A stretch of DNA of 64,000 nt, from NCBI RefSeq assembly GCF_000971155.1, contig NZ_BBLX01000001.1, positions 165,879 to 229,878 of the forward strand. Direction: 5' to 3'. The notes beneath the pieces are model-generated. The model had not been told where the DNA came from. It was given only the letters and a program-made list of their open reading frames with translations, and did not search any database. Positions 18,351-28,169 of the stretch are shown piece by piece. The translations under genes and the position numbers were made by a program. Position 1 is the stretch's first letter, and each line of letters begins with the position of its first letter. Source of the stretch: Demequina maris. GTDB lineage: Bacteria > Actinomycetota > Actinomycetes > Actinomycetales > Demequinaceae.

Positions 18351-21080
18351 ATGACCAGCCCCGCCGAGAGGTACGCGGCCTCGCGCGCGCGTGCCCGCCA
18401 CGCCGACCTCGCCGAGTTCGAGGCCGAGCTGTCCTTCCCGCTCGACCCGTTCCAGCGGGAGGCCTGCGAGGCGGTCGCCGAGGGCCACAGCGTGCTGGTC
18501 GCCGCCCCCACCGGCGCCGGCAAGACGCTCGTGGGCGAGTACGCCGTGCGCCATGCCTGGAACCGCGGGGAGAAGGCGTTCTACACGACCCCGATCAAGG
18601 CGCTGTCGAACCAGAAGTTCCACGACCTCGCGAAGGTCTACGGCCCCGAGAACGTGGGCCTGCTCACGGGCGACACGACGCTCAACCACGAGGCGGACAT
18701 CATCGTGATGACCACCGAGGTGCTGCGCAACATGATCTACGCGGGCTCCGACACGCTCGACTCGCTGGGCGTGGTCATCCTCGACGAGGTGCACTACCTC
18801 GCGGACCGCTTCCGCGGCTCGGTGTGGGAGGAGGTCATCATCCACCTCTCCGACCGCACCTCGATCGTGTCGCTGTCGGCCACCGTGTCCAACGCGGAGG
18901 AGTTCGGCGCGTGGCTGGGGGAGGTCCGCGGCGACACCCGCGTGGTCGTGTCCGAGCATCGTCCCGTGCCGCTGTGGCCGCACGTGCTGCTGCGCGAGGG
19001 CATCTTCGACCTGTACGCGCCGGGCGAGGACCCGCAGGACCCCGGGCCGACGCCCGCGCTCAACCCCGAGCTCGAGGCCATCGCGAAGCGGTCCCGCTTC
19101 GACGACAGCCGCGCCCGCCCCACCCGCGGGGGCCGCCGGCCCGCCGGCAGGCGCGCCCCGCCGCGCTTCGCGGTCGTGGACGTGCTCGACCAGCAGGGCC
19201 TGCTGCCCGCGATCGTGTTCATCTTCTCCCGCGCGGGCTGCGAGGACGCCGTCGACCAGGTGCGGGCCTCCGGCATGGTGCTCACCACCGAGGCCGAGCG
19301 GCACGAGATCGCGCACATCATCGAGGAGCGCTGCGAGGGCGTGCCCAGCGAGGACCTCGGCGCGCTGGGCTACCACCGCTGGCGCGACCACCTCGAGGCG
19401 GGCATCGCCGCGCACCACGCCGGGATGATCCCGCTGTTCAAGGAGGTCGTCGAGGAGCTGTTCGCGGCCGGCCTCATCAAGGTGGTCTACGCGACCGAGA
19501 CGCTCGCGCTGGGCATCAACATGCCCGCCCGCTCGGTGGTCCTCGAGAAGCTCGTCAAGTGGGACGGGCAGGCGCACAAGGACCTCACCGCGGGCGAGTA
19601 CACGCAGCTCACCGGCCGCGCCGGTCGCCGCGGCATCGACATCGAGGGCCACGCCGTCGTGGTCGAGCACCCGGGCTTCGACGCGGCCCAGCTGGGCCGG
19701 CTCGCGTCGCGGCGCACGTACCCGCTCATCAGCTCGTTCCAGCCGTCGTACAACATGGCGGTCAACCTGGTCGCGCAGCTGGGCGCCGCGCGGGCCCGCG
19801 AGGTCCTCGAGATGTCCTTCGCGCAGTACCAGGCCGACCAGTCCGTGGTCGGCAAGGCCCGCAAGGCGCGCGAGCTCGACTCCACGCTCAAGGGCTACGC
19901 CGAGGCCGCGGCCTGCGACAAGGGTGACTTCATGGAGTACGCGGCGCTGCGCGAGCGTCTCGCGAGGATCCAGAAGCAGGCCTCCAAGGCCGCGTCCCGC
20001 GCGCGCCAGGAGGCCACCGCCTCCACGCTCGCGGCGCTGCGGCGCGGCGACGTCGTGAAGGTGGGAGGCGGGCGCCGCGCGGGCCTCGCCGCGGTGGTCG
20101 AGCCCGACGACAACCCGGTGGCGCCCCGACCTGTGGTCGTGACCGAGCACGCGCGGGTCCATCGGCTCGCGATCTCGGAGCTGCACCACGGTCTCGAGAA
20201 GGTCGGCGTGGTCCGGCTCCCCAAGCGCTTCGACCCGCGCAACGCGCGCTCGCGCCGCGAGGTCGCCCAGGTGATCGTCGATTCGCGCCGCGACTTCGAC
20301 CTCGCCCGCGCCAAGCGGCGCGCGCCCGCGGCCGACGACGGCGCCGCCCAGGAGCTCGAGGTGCGCCGGCTCATGCGCGAGCACCCGTGCCACCAGTGCC
20401 CGGACCGCGAGCAGCACGCCCGCTGGGCCGAGCGCTACCACCGCGCGCTGCGGGACAAGGACCGGGTGGTGAACGAGATCCAGCGCGCCACCGGATCGAT
20501 CGCGCGGGTGTTCGACAAGCGCCTGCAGATCCTCGACGCGCTCGGCTACCTCGACATGGTCGACGGCGAGCCCGAGCTCACCCGCGCGGGTCTCATGATG
20601 CGCCGCCTCTACGCGGAGAACGACATCGTCATCGCGGAGGCGCTGCGCACCGGCGCGTGGGAGAAGCTCCACCCGCCGGCCCTCGCGGCAGTCGTCTCAA
20701 CGCTGCTCTACCAGGGACGACGTGATGACGAGACGCGGCCGCCGCGCGTGCCCGGGGGTCCCGGCGGCGTGCTCGGCGGCGCCCTCAAGGACACGGTGCG
20801 CCTGTGGTCCAAGGTCGACGACATGCAGAAGGAGCGCGGCCTGCCCGACCTGCCCGCCCCGCACTGGGGGATCGTGGGCCCCATCCACGGCTGGACCCAG
20901 GGCAAGGGCCTCGACACGGTCCTCAAGGGCGCGGAGATCGCGCCCGGCGACATGGTGCGCTGGTGCAAGCAGGTGATCGACGCGCTCGACCAGATCGCGG
21001 AGGTCGCCCCCAGCGCCACGGTGCGCGCGGCCGCGCTCCAGGCGATCAAGGGCATGCGCAGGGGAGTGGTGGCCTACTAG
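18351..21080 (+). CDS. helY: Ski2/Mtr4-like DEAD-box RNA helicase HelY
   Basis: A 909-residue superfamily 2 helicase. Walker A APTGAGKT lies near residue 52 and the DEVH box in [13 protein letters not shown] near 144, followed by [20 protein letters not shown] and [12 protein letters not shown] of the helicase core. A basic insertion follows, and the C-terminal DSHCT-like region has [14 protein letters not shown] near 680. It is expected to unwind structured RNA during turnover or rRNA processing. Location just after tatA-tatC is conserved in actinobacteria. Confidence 0.92.
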   Translation: MTSPAERYAASRARARHADLAEFEAELSFPLDPFQREACEAVAEGHSVLVAAPTGAGKTLVGEYAVRHAWNRGEKAFYTTPIKALSNQKFHDLAKVYGPENVGLLTGDTTLNHEADIIVMTTEVLRNMIYAGSDTLDSLGVVILDEVHYLADRFRGSVWEEVIIHLSDRTSIVSLSATVSNAEEFGAWLGEVRGDTRVVVSEHRPVPLWPHVLLREGIFDLYAPGEDPQDPGPTPALNPELEAIAKRSRFDDSRARPTRGGRRPAGRRAPPRFAVVDVLDQQGLLPAIVFIFSRAGCEDAVDQVRASGMVLTTEAERHEIAHIIEERCEGVPSEDLGALGYHRWRDHLEAGIAAHHAGMIPLFKEVVEELFAAGLIKVVYATETLALGINMPARSVVLEKLVKWDGQAHKDLTAGEYTQLTGRAGRRGIDIEGHAVVVEHPGFDAAQLGRLASRRTYPLISSFQPSYNMAVNLVAQLGAARAREVLEMSFAQYQADQSVVGKARKARELDSTLKGYAEAAACDKGDFMEYAALRERLARIQKQASKAASRARQEATASTLAALRRGDVVKVGGGRRAGLAAVVEPDDNPVAPRPVVVTEHARVHRLAISELHHGLEKVGVVRLPKRFDPRNARSRREVAQVIVDSRRDFDLARAKRRAPAADDGAAQELEVRRLMREHPCHQCPDREQHARWAERYHRALRDKDRVVNEIQRATGSIARVFDKRLQILDALGYLDMVDGEPELTRAGLMMRRLYAENDIVIAEALRTGAWEKLHPPALAAVVSTLLYQGRRDDETRPPRVPGGPGGVLGGALKDTVRLWSKVDDMQKERGLPDLPAPHWGIVGPIHGWTQGKGLDTVLKGAEIAPGDMVRWCKQVIDALDQIAEVAPSATVRAAALQAIKGMRRGVVAY

Positions 21081-21116
21081 CCGCCGCGCCTGCGCGAGGC
21101 ACCCGGTGTCCTCGCA

Positions 21117-21122
21117 TACCCT
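21117..21122 (+). promoter_or_regulatory. Leaderless-type -10 box of lnt
   Basis: TACCCT lies 6 nt before the lnt GTG. It is the only promoter-like element in the 48-base gap after helY. Confidence 0.5.
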
Positions 21123-21128
21123 TGGCGG

Positions 21129-22661
21129 GTGCTGACCGGACTGAGGAACCTCCTGCTGGCGGTCGCCGCGGGAGCCGGTCTCAACCTCGCCTTCCCCGAC
21201 ACGGGCTGGTGGTACCTCGCGCCCGTGTCGATCGCGGTGCTGTGGTGGGCCCTCGAGCGCGCCGGCGCGTGGGGCGGCTTCCTCCTCGGCTGGGCCTACG
21301 GCACCGCCTTCATGCTCACCCAGGTGTGGTGGGCCAACGTCGCGGTCGGCCTGATCCCGTGGATCGCCTTGAGCGTCGCCGAGGGCCTCGCATGGGCGCT
21401 CGTGGGCGCCGCCTGGGCGCACGTGCGCCGCTCGAACATCCTCGAGGCGCATCGCTGGGCCGAGACCGTCACCTTCGCGGCCATCTGGGTCGCCGCCGAG
21501 CAGCTCCGCAGCATGGTGCCGTTCGGCGGCTTCCCCTGGGGCCGCGTCGGCTACGCGTTCGTGGACGCACCGGTCGCGCGCCTCGCGTGGGCCGGCGGCG
21601 TCCCCCTGGTGTCCTTCGCGGTCGTGCTGGCGGGCGCGCTGCTCGGGCTCGCGTGGGAGTCGGCGCGGCTGCGCCGCGGCGTCACCGCGGCACTCGCCCC
21701 GGTGCTCGCGATCGTGGTGCTCGGCGCGGGCTACCTCATCCCGCTCGACAACCAGGCGCAGGACGGCACGATGCGCGTGGGCGCGGTGCAGGGCAACGTG
21801 CCGGACCTCGGGCTCGAGGCCTTCTCGCAGGCCAGGCTCGTCACGGAGAACCATCTCGCGGGCACCCTCGAGATGGCCGAGGCGACCGCCGACAACCCGG
21901 TCGACCTCGTCGTGTGGCCGGAGAACGCCGCGGACCTCGACCCGCGCGTCGACGACGAGACCCTCGCGGCCGTCGAGGAGGCGCAGGCCGCCACCGGCGC
22001 GCCGCTGCTGCTCGGCACGGTGGACTACACGCCCGTCGACGGCCGTTACAACACCATGCTCCTGTTCGGCGGCAGCGGCGCCATCCTGGACACGTACTCG
22101 AAGCAGCGGCCCGCGCCGTTCGCCGAGTACGTGCCGCTGCGCAGCATCGCCCGCCAGGTCGCGCCGGTGGTCGACAACGTCACCGACATGCTCGCCGGCA
22201 CCGGCGCGGCCGTCATGCAGGTGCCGATCGCCTCGCTCGACCGCACCGTGACGATCGCGACGCCCATCTGCTTCGAGGTCGCGTACGACTCGATCGTGCG
22301 CGAGGCCGTCGCCAAGGGCGCCGAGCTCCTCATCGTGCCCACCAACAACGCGTCCTTCGGTCACACCGCGGAGAGCACGCAGCAGCTCCAGATGACCCGC
22401 ATGCGCGCGATCGAGACGGGACGCTGGGCCATCCAGATCTCGACGGTCGGCGTGAGCGCGGTGGTCGACCCGAGCGGCCGCATCGTCGACGACACCGAGC
22501 TGTTCACCGCCGACCAGCTCGTCGAGCGGGTCGGGCTGCGCAGCGAGCTCACGCCCGCGGTTCGGCTGGGCTGGTTCATCGGCTGGGGCATGGTGATCGT
22601 CCCGACGGTGATCGTGCTGCTCGCGATCCGCCGCCGCATCGGCGAGAGGTACGACTGGTGA
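21129..22661 (+). CDS. lnt: Apolipoprotein N-acyltransferase
   Basis: A 510-residue membrane enzyme with about six N-terminal transmembrane helices (residues 1-205), a periplasmic nitrilase-type domain and a last helix at 480-500. The catalytic triad is intact: Glu in [10 protein letters not shown] (about 264), Lys in [15 protein letters not shown] (about 324) and Cys in [10 protein letters not shown] (about 380). It adds the third acyl chain to lipoproteins. GTG start. The stop overlaps the ppm1 start by 4 bases, matching the known link, or fusion, of Lnt and Ppm1 in mycobacteria. Confidence 0.94.
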   Translation: MLTGLRNLLLAVAAGAGLNLAFPDTGWWYLAPVSIAVLWWALERAGAWGGFLLGWAYGTAFMLTQVWWANVAVGLIPWIALSVAEGLAWALVGAAWAHVRRSNILEAHRWAETVTFAAIWVAAEQLRSMVPFGGFPWGRVGYAFVDAPVARLAWAGGVPLVSFAVVLAGALLGLAWESARLRRGVTAALAPVLAIVVLGAGYLIPLDNQAQDGTMRVGAVQGNVPDLGLEAFSQARLVTENHLAGTLEMAEATADNPVDLVVWPENAADLDPRVDDETLAAVEEAQAATGAPLLLGTVDYTPVDGRYNTMLLFGGSGAILDTYSKQRPAPFAEYVPLRSIARQVAPVVDNVTDMLAGTGAAVMQVPIASLDRTVTIATPICFEVAYDSIVREAVAKGAELLIVPTNNASFGHTAESTQQLQMTRMRAIETGRWAIQISTVGVSAVVDPSGRIVDDTELFTADQLVERVGLRSELTPAVRLGWFIGWGMVIVPTVIVLLAIRRRIGERYDW

Positions 22662-23416
22662 CCCGCACGCTCGTCATCATCCCCACGTACAACGAGCGGG
22701 AGTCGCTGCCGCGCCAGCTCGAGGCCGTGCATGCCGCGGCGCCGGACGTCGACGTGCTGGTCGTCGACGACGGCTCTCCCGACGGCACCGGAGACTGGGC
22801 CGAGGCCCGTAGCAGGGACGATGCGCGGGTCCACGTGCTGCGCCGCACCGCCAAGAACGGCCTCGGCGCCGCCTACCTGGCCGGCTTCGCTTGGGGGCTC
22901 GACCGCGCCTACGACCTGCTGTGCGAGATGGACGCCGACGGCTCCCACCGCGGCGCCGACCTGCCCGCCCTGCTCGCCCGCGCATCGTCCGCCGACCTGG
23001 TGATCGGCTCGCGCTGGGTGCCCGGGGGAGAGGTGGTCAACTGGCCGCGCCACCGGCTGCTGCTGTCCACCGGCGCGAACACGTACGTGCGGCTCGCGCT
23101 CGGCCTCGGCGTGCACGATGCGACGGCCGGCTTCCGCGTCTACCGCGCCGACATGCTGCGCCGTCTCGCGCTCGACGACGTCGAGTCGCAGGGCTACTGC
23201 TTCCAGGTCGACATGGCGTGGCGCGTGGTCCGCGCGGGCGGGACCGTCGTGGAGGTGCCCATCACGTTCGTCGAGCGCGAGGTCGGCACCTCGAAGATGA
23301 GCGGCGCGATCATCCGCGAGGCGCTGCTCAAGGTGACCGCGTGGGGCGTCGCGCACCGCGTGCACCAGCTCGCGGAGCTGCTGCCGGGCAGGAGCCGGTC
23401 CGCCCAGCGCGATTGA
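22658..23416 (+). CDS. ppm1: Polyprenol monophosphomannose synthase
   Basis: A 252-residue family 2 glycosyltransferase. It has [14 protein letters not shown] at the start, [14 protein letters not shown] (about 34), the metal-binding ...[15 protein letters not shown] (about 88-100), [13 protein letters not shown] and the C-terminal EREVGTSKM. It transfers mannose from GDP-mannose to polyprenyl phosphate, the donor for lipomannan and protein O-mannosylation outside the membrane. No C-terminal membrane anchor is present; the coupled Lnt may help to place it at the membrane. Confidence 0.93.
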   Translation: MTRTLVIIPTYNERESLPRQLEAVHAAAPDVDVLVVDDGSPDGTGDWAEARSRDDARVHVLRRTAKNGLGAAYLAGFAWGLDRAYDLLCEMDADGSHRGADLPALLARASSADLVIGSRWVPGGEVVNWPRHRLLLSTGANTYVRLALGLGVHDATAGFRVYRADMLRRLALDDVESQGYCFQVDMAWRVVRAGGTVVEVPITFVEREVGTSKMSGAIIREALLKVTAWGVAHRVHQLAELLPGRSRSAQRD

Positions 23417-23475
23417 CCCCGCCGCATCGTCCCTCCTAACCTGGCCGTGACCCCTCGCCGACGACGGGAGCCGCC

Positions 23476-25782
23476 ATGGGTAGGCACGAGGACGCCAGGA
23501 TCGCGCTGAACGACCTCGCCGGCGGGGGAGCGGTGCCGGTGCACGTGGGCGACGGGCCGTGCGGGGTCACCGCGCACCCGGGCGCGACCGCGGTGCCGAG
23601 CTCGCTCAACCTCGCCTCGACCTTCGACGTCGCGCTCGCCGACGAGTACGGCGCGCTGCTGGGCACCGAGTCCCGGGCCGCGGGCCGCAACGTCCTGCTC
23701 GCGCCCGGGCTCGACATCGCCCGCACGCCGTGGGCGGGCCGGCTCGGCGAGGCGCTCGGCGAGGACCCGCTCCTCGCCGGCACGCTGGGCGGCCACGTCG
23801 CGCGCGCGGTCCAGTCCTGCGGCGTCGTCTCGGTGCTCAAGCACTATCCGGCCTACCAGTTCGAGCGCAACCGCACGGGCGAGGGCCCCAAGCCGCTCCG
23901 CACGCCCGCCCGCGACGTGGTGGTCGACGCGCGCACCCTGCACGAGCTCTACCTCGAGCCGTTCCGACGGGTCACGCAGCAGTACGGCGCGCAAGGCATG
24001 CTGTGCTGCTACAACCGCGTCAACGGCGAGTACCCGTCGCAGTCGCGCGAGCTGCAGGAGATCCCGCGCCGGCGGTGGGGCTTCACCGGGTTCACGCTGC
24101 CGGACATGGTGTTCGCGGTGCGGGACGCGCGCGCCGCGCTCGAGGCGGGGCTCGACCTGCCCCGGCTCGCGATCGAGGCGCCCGAGGAGCTCGACCCGTA
24201 CTCGCCACGCACCGACGCCATGGTCGACGCCGCCCCGGACGCCACGCTCGCCGCGATCGGGGCGCACGTGCGCGGCGCCCTCGCGGCGGTCCGGACCGCC
24301 GCGCCGGACGCGGGGTTGGACCCCGCCGCCATCGGCTCGGCGGCGCACCTGGAGCTGGCCGAGCGTCTCGCGATCGAGAGCGCCGTGCTGCTGCGCAACG
24401 ACGGCGCGCTGCCGCTCGCCGCGGGGTCGCGGGTCGCGCTGATCGGCGCGGAGGAGCTCGAGCACCGCATCGTCATGGGCGGCGCCGCGGCCGTGATGCT
24501 GACGCCGGCACGGCTCGCGTCCATTGCGGACCGGCTGGCGGACGCGGGGCTCACGGTGGCGGCCGAGTCCGAGGGGCTTCCCGCGGTGCCGGCCCCACCC
24601 CTGCGCGCCGCAGCCGGCGAGACGTTCGGGTGCGTGCTGACGGACGCCGCCGGCACCCGCGAGCTGAGGCTCACCGAGGCGGTGCTGCCGGTGGAGGCCG
24701 CCGACGCATCGGCGCCGTGGGAGGCGACCCTCACGGCTTCCCTTCCGCCCTCGCCCCACCACCGAACGGTCGCCGTCGAGTTCGCCGGCGAGGTCGAGCT
24801 GCTGCTGGACGGGGACGTGATCGGGCGGGGTTTCCGCGACGCGTCGCCGCTGCTGGGCGGCCCGCCCTACGTGCTCGGCGGCGTGGCCCCGCCCGCGGAT
24901 CGGCCGCGCACGCTGACCGTCCACTACCGGACGGGCCCCGCCTTCGTCTCGCCGGGCGTGGGCCTGGTCCCGCACCTGTCGCTCGGCGTCGTGCCCTGGG
25001 AGCCGGCGTTCGACACCGCGGTCCGGGACGCGGCCCAGGCGGACGTGGCCGTCGTGCTCGCCGGGCGTCCGACCGGGGGCGGGATGGACGCCGAGGAGCT
25101 GGGCCTTCCCGCGGGTCAGGCGGAGCTGATCGAGGCGGTCGCGGCGACGGGCGTGCCGGTCGTGGTGGTGACGCACGGCTCGGGCCCCATCGACCTGCCC
25201 TGGCGGGACAGGGTCGCGGCCGTGCTGCACGTCGGCTTCGCGGGCGAGCGGCTGCCGGAGGCGCTGGCCCGCGTGCTCGCGGGCGAGGCGGAGCCGGGCG
25301 GCCGGCTGCCGCTCACGTGGCCCGCCGGTCCGCCCGTCGTCCCGCGCGAGGCGTTCGACGAGAAGGACCGGTTCGTGTACGCCGAGGGCGTTGACATCGG
25401 CTACCGCGGGCACGAGCGCGCGTCCGTCGAGCCGGCGTACTGGTTCGGCCACGGCCTGGGCTACGCCGACATCGCGCTGGTGAGCGCCGCGTCATCGGGC
25501 GAGGGCGTCGAGGCGACGCTCGCGTGCGGGCCCGGTCGGGGCGGCAAGGCGGTGGTCCAGCTCTACGCCCGGCCCGCCGACGGCGAGACGCTCAAGCTCG
25601 TGGGGTTCGCGGTGGCGCGCCTCGCGGCCGGCGAGCGGCGCACGCTGCGAGTGGAGGTGGACGCTGCGGCGCTCGCCACCTGGTCCGGGGAGTCGCTCGC
25701 GCCGGCCTCGGGGACGTACGCCGTGCACGTCGGGCTCTCGCGGGGCGACCTCCCGCATCGTGCCGCGGTCACGCTCGGCTGA
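23476..25782 (+). CDS. Glycoside hydrolase family 3 (beta-glucosidase-like)
   Basis: A 768-residue intracellular-type GH3 enzyme with no signal peptide. The N-terminal barrel holds GPCGVTAHPGATAVP (28-41), NVLLAPGLDIARTP, a variant KHYPAYQFE (122-130) where many members have KHFAGNDQE, and the probable nucleophile Asp210 in GFTLPDMV, where most members have SDW. An inserted PA14-like sheet region (about 415-500) precedes the second sandwich domain and the C-terminal Fn3-like domain. It probably releases terminal beta-linked sugars; substrate unknown. ATG after GGGAGCCGCC. Ends at a convergent terminator. Confidence 0.88.
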   Translation: MGRHEDARIALNDLAGGGAVPVHVGDGPCGVTAHPGATAVPSSLNLASTFDVALADEYGALLGTESRAAGRNVLLAPGLDIARTPWAGRLGEALGEDPLLAGTLGGHVARAVQSCGVVSVLKHYPAYQFERNRTGEGPKPLRTPARDVVVDARTLHELYLEPFRRVTQQYGAQGMLCCYNRVNGEYPSQSRELQEIPRRRWGFTGFTLPDMVFAVRDARAALEAGLDLPRLAIEAPEELDPYSPRTDAMVDAAPDATLAAIGAHVRGALAAVRTAAPDAGLDPAAIGSAAHLELAERLAIESAVLLRNDGALPLAAGSRVALIGAEELEHRIVMGGAAAVMLTPARLASIADRLADAGLTVAAESEGLPAVPAPPLRAAAGETFGCVLTDAAGTRELRLTEAVLPVEAADASAPWEATLTASLPPSPHHRTVAVEFAGEVELLLDGDVIGRGFRDASPLLGGPPYVLGGVAPPADRPRTLTVHYRTGPAFVSPGVGLVPHLSLGVVPWEPAFDTAVRDAAQADVAVVLAGRPTGGGMDAEELGLPAGQAELIEAVAATGVPVVVVTHGSGPIDLPWRDRVAAVLHVGFAGERLPEALARVLAGEAEPGGRLPLTWPAGPPVVPREAFDEKDRFVYAEGVDIGYRGHERASVEPAYWFGHGLGYADIALVSAASSGEGVEATLACGPGRGGKAVVQLYARPADGETLKLVGFAVARLAAGERRTLRVEVDAAALATWSGESLAPASGTYAVHVGLSRGDLPHRAAVTLG

Positions 25783-25798
25783 GCGGCCCGGACACGAG

Positions 25799-25830
25799 GA
25801 AGGGACCCCCGCCGTGGCGAGGGTCCCTTC
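25799..25830. terminator. Bidirectional hairpin between the GH3 gene and rbpA
   Basis: A perfect 10-bp stem (GAAGGGACCC pairing with GGGTCCCTTC) with a 12-base loop sits between two convergent genes, 17 bases after the GH3 stop and 11 bases beyond the rbpA stop. T residues follow on the + side. Confidence 0.85.
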
Positions 25831-25840
25831 GATTCGAGTT

Positions 25841-26173
25841 TCAGCGGCGGCTGGCGCGGAGAAGCTCGAGACGCTCCTCGAGCAGCTCCTCCAGCTCCGG
25901 GATCGTGCGACGCTCGAGCAGCATGTCCCAGTGGGTGCGCTGAGGCTTCACGTCCTTGGGCTCGGGGCGGTCGCCATCGCGCAGGAGCGCGAGCGCTCCG
26001 CAGTGGCACTCCCACGAGAGGGGGACGTCGGCCTCGACCGAGAACGGCATCGCGAGCACGTGACCGTTGGGGCAGTCGTAGTGCACCTCGACGCGCTCGG
26101 CGAGCTCGGCGTTGTGGATCGATTCCATCGACTGGGTGCCCAGTCGCATTCCTCGAAGCGCGCGGTCGGCCAT
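25841..26173 (-). CDS. rbpA: RNA polymerase-binding protein RbpA
   Basis: A 110-residue actinobacterial transcription activator. The ATG at 26173 is chosen because it follows GGAAGGAGG and gives MADRALRGMRLGTQSMES, the conserved N-terminus. The core has HYDCPNGH and WECHCGALALL, the cysteine-containing region, and then the basic linker and sigma-interacting helix (RTHWDMLLERRTIPELEELLEERLELL). It binds group I/II sigma factors and stabilises the open complex. A SigR-type promoter lies upstream. Confidence 0.97.
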   Translation of the reverse strand: MADRALRGMRLGTQSMESIHNAELAERVEVHYDCPNGHVLAMPFSVEADVPLSWECHCGALALLRDGDRPEPKDVKPQRTHWDMLLERRTIPELEELLEERLELLRASRR

Positions 26174-26215
26174 GGGCGTCCTCCTTCCGGCAGGCGGGCG
26201 CCTGCACGCGGACAT

Positions 26216-26241
26216 AACGAGCGTAGCGCTTGAGTTGTTCC
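26216..26241 (-). promoter_or_regulatory. SigR/SigH-type promoter of rbpA
   Basis: Read on the - strand the region is GGAAC, 18 bases, then GTT, about 43 bases before the rbpA ATG. This matches the thiol-oxidative-stress sigma consensus GGAAT-N18/19-GTT. rbpA is a known SigR target in Streptomyces. A housekeeping -10 candidate (TACGCT) overlaps it. Confidence 0.65.
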
Positions 26242-26275
26242 TGGTTCTCGCCGGGAAGGGCGCGTTTCTCGGGGC

Positions 26276-27190
26276 CTACGTGCCGGCGCCGACCAGCTCG
26301 CGCTGGCGGGGCGCCTCGGCGTCCACGACGGGGGGACGATGTTGCTCGCGTCCCGCATACGCGCCGACGCCGACCGCGACCAGGATGGTGACCCCACCCG
26401 CGAGCTGCAGCGGCGAGAGCGACTGTCCCAGGATCGCCCAGCCGAGCGCGCCGGCGGTGAGCGGCGTGAGGAAGCTCAGCAGGCTGACCCGGCTCGCCGG
26501 GAGCCGCAGGATGCCCGAGAACCAGGCCAGGTACGCGAGCGCCGTGCCGGGGATGGCGAGCCATGCGTAGCCCAGCACGTTGGTGGCCGTGAGCGCGGGC
26601 GGCGGGCCCTCGAGCGCCAGCGTCGGCAGGACCAGCACGAGCCCGCCCGCGAGCAGCTGCCAGCCCGTGAAGGCGAGGATCGGCACCGGGCGGCCCCACC
26701 GCTTGGTGAGCAGCACCCCCGCGGCCGTCGTGGCGGCCGAGCCGAGGCCCGCCAGCACGCCCCAGGCATCGAGACGGGCGCCGGGCGTGAGCACCAGCAT
26801 GGCGACGCCGACCACGCCCGTACCTGCGGCGATGCGCGCCAGGGGAGCGACCCTCTCGCCCAGCACCCCGCTCGCGAGGGCGGTCACCAGCAGCGGGTGC
26901 ACCGCCGCGAGAGTGGCGGCGACGCCGCCGGGCAGCCGGTACGCGGAGACGAACATCAGGGCGAAGAAGGCGCCGATGTTGAGCGCGCCGAGGATCGCCG
27001 CCTTCCACCACCACGCGCCGCGGGGGAGGAGCCGGATGATCGCCAGGAGGAGGAGCCCCGCTGGCAGGGCGCGGAGCGTCGCGGTGAGCAGCGGCCGGTC
27101 CGGCGGCAGGAGCTCGGTGGTGACGAGGTAGGAGGTGCCCCAGGTGAGCGGGGCGATCGCCGTGAGGGCGAGGGTACGTGCGGGGGTCAT
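26276..27190 (-). CDS. EamA/DMT-family transporter
   Basis: A 304-residue integral membrane protein with about ten helices in two EamA repeats (TAIAPLTWGTSYLVTTELL at the start; WLAIPGTALAYLAWFSGILRL in the second half). The family exports small metabolites or drugs; the substrate is not evident. The C-terminal 25 residues are polar and cytoplasmic. It is divergent from a MarR regulator, and two palindromes fill the shared promoter region, so it is probably repressed by that regulator and induced by its own substrate. Confidence 0.88.
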   Translation of the reverse strand: MTPARTLALTAIAPLTWGTSYLVTTELLPPDRPLLTATLRALPAGLLLLAIIRLLPRGAWWWKAAILGALNIGAFFALMFVSAYRLPGGVAATLAAVHPLLVTALASGVLGERVAPLARIAAGTGVVGVAMLVLTPGARLDAWGVLAGLGSAATTAAGVLLTKRWGRPVPILAFTGWQLLAGGLVLVLPTLALEGPPPALTATNVLGYAWLAIPGTALAYLAWFSGILRLPASRVSLLSFLTPLTAGALGWAILGQSLSPLQLAGGVTILVAVGVGAYAGREQHRPPVVDAEAPRQRELVGAGT

Positions 27191-27205
27191 GCGTTCCGTC
27201 CAAAC

Positions 27206-27221
27206 ATCTTGATATCAAGAT
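27206..27221. promoter_or_regulatory. MarR-type operator, site 1
   Basis: A perfect 16-bp palindrome ATCTTGATATCAAGAT in a region otherwise above 70% GC, centred between the EamA and MarR genes. It resembles typical MarR-family operators (TTGA-N2-TCAA core). Confidence 0.75.
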
Positions 27222-27229
27222 ATCAGACA

Positions 27230-27247
27230 TATCTCGACGTCAAGATA
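27230..27247. promoter_or_regulatory. MarR-type operator, site 2
   Basis: An 18-bp near-palindrome TATCTCGACGTCAAGATA, the same outer arms as site 1, with centres 25 bp apart. It lies 22 bases before the MarR start and probably overlaps its -10 region, which would give autorepression. Confidence 0.7.
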
Positions 27248-27269
27248 TTCCGCTGGCAGGATGGGAGCT

Positions 27270-27791
27270 ATGGGAGAGACGAGGCAGCGGGACGCGATCG
27301 ACCGGATCCTCGACGAGTGGGCGGTCCAGCGGCCGGACCTCGACGTGAGCGCGCTGGCGGTCATCGGGCGGCTGTCGCGCTACGCGGCGCTCGTCCAGGC
27401 GCGGCTCGACGCGGTGTTCGCCGAGCATGGCCTGCAGTCGTGGGAGTTCGACGTGCTGTCGGCGCTGCGCCGCGCGGGCGCGCCGTACGAGCTCACGCCG
27501 GGTGAGCTCGACCGGGCACTGCTCATCACGTCGGGCACCACGACGCATCGGGTGCAGCGGCTCGAGGCGCGAGGCTTCGTCACGCGGCGTCGTGACAATG
27601 ACGACCGGCGCATCGTGCGGGTGCGTCTCACGGAGACGGGCCGTGCGGCTCACGAGGCGACCCACGACGCGCACGCCGCCAACGAGACGCGCATACTGGC
27701 GGGATTGAGCCCGGACGAGCGCGACGCGCTGCTGGGCGGGCTCCAGGCGCTCGGGCGCGTCCTGGGCGACGCTGCGGAAGGCGGTGCGTGA
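27270..27791 (+). CDS. MarR-family transcriptional regulator
   Basis: A 173-residue winged-helix protein. The ATG at 27270 is preferred to 27261 because GGGAG lies 5 bases before it. The DNA-binding core reads LTPGELDRALLITSGTTTHRVQRLEARGFVTRRRDNDDRR (central third), the typical wing of MarR. It is divergent from the EamA exporter across two palindromic operators and overlaps the next gene by one base, so it likely controls both. Confidence 0.9.
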   Translation: MGETRQRDAIDRILDEWAVQRPDLDVSALAVIGRLSRYAALVQARLDAVFAEHGLQSWEFDVLSALRRAGAPYELTPGELDRALLITSGTTTHRVQRLEARGFVTRRRDNDDRRIVRVRLTETGRAAHEATHDAHAANETRILAGLSPDERDALLGGLQALGRVLGDAAEGGA

Positions 27792-28114
27792 TGAGGTTCC
27801 TCATGAACGTGGTGCACGACAGCACCGAGCCGGCGTCGGACGACGAGATGGCGGCGATCGACGCGTTCAACGTCGTGATCGAGGCGTCGGGCCAACGCGT
27901 CATGGCGGCCGGCCTCGCCGCGCCGTCCGACAGCGCCGTCGTGGACGCGCGCGGCGCACGGTCGTCGGTGACGACCGGCCCGGCCGTCGCGTCCGACGAG
28001 TTCGTCGTCGGCTTCTGGGTCATCGAGGCGGCCGACCGGGACGCCGCGATGATGCTCGCCGCGGAGGCGTCCCAGGCATGCCACCGGAAGATCGAGCTCC
28101 GGGCGTTCCTGTAG
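27791..28114 (+). CDS. YciI-like (DGPF-domain) protein
   Basis: A 107-residue protein starting at the ATG that overlaps the MarR stop (TGATG). It begins MRFLMNVVHD and has the YCII/DGPF layout: a small ferredoxin-like fold with FVVGFWVIEAADRDAAMMLA near residues 70-90. Such proteins are often linked with extracytoplasmic sigma factors or regulators; their chemistry is poorly known. Here it shares an operon with the MarR regulator. Confidence 0.7.
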   Translation: MRFLMNVVHDSTEPASDDEMAAIDAFNVVIEASGQRVMAAGLAAPSDSAVVDARGARSSVTTGPAVASDEFVVGFWVIEAADRDAAMMLAAEASQACHRKIELRAFL

Positions 28115-28169
28115 GGCGCGGACGGGCCGGTCGGCGGCCGCTTCCGGGCGCATCGTCCCACTCCCGCAT

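Larger units (their letters stand above)
4465..27028 (+). repeat. Polar heptamer GGGGGAG, left-arm copies (all on + strand)
   Basis: Ten copies begin at 4465, 4656, 5817, 6446, 10429, 15425, 18917, 23024, 23524 and 27022. No CTCCCCC was seen on the + strand left of dif. Most copies lie inside coding sequence, with varied reading frames. The extended form is often cGGGGGAG[a/c]GG. Positions were found by eye. Confidence 0.8.
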
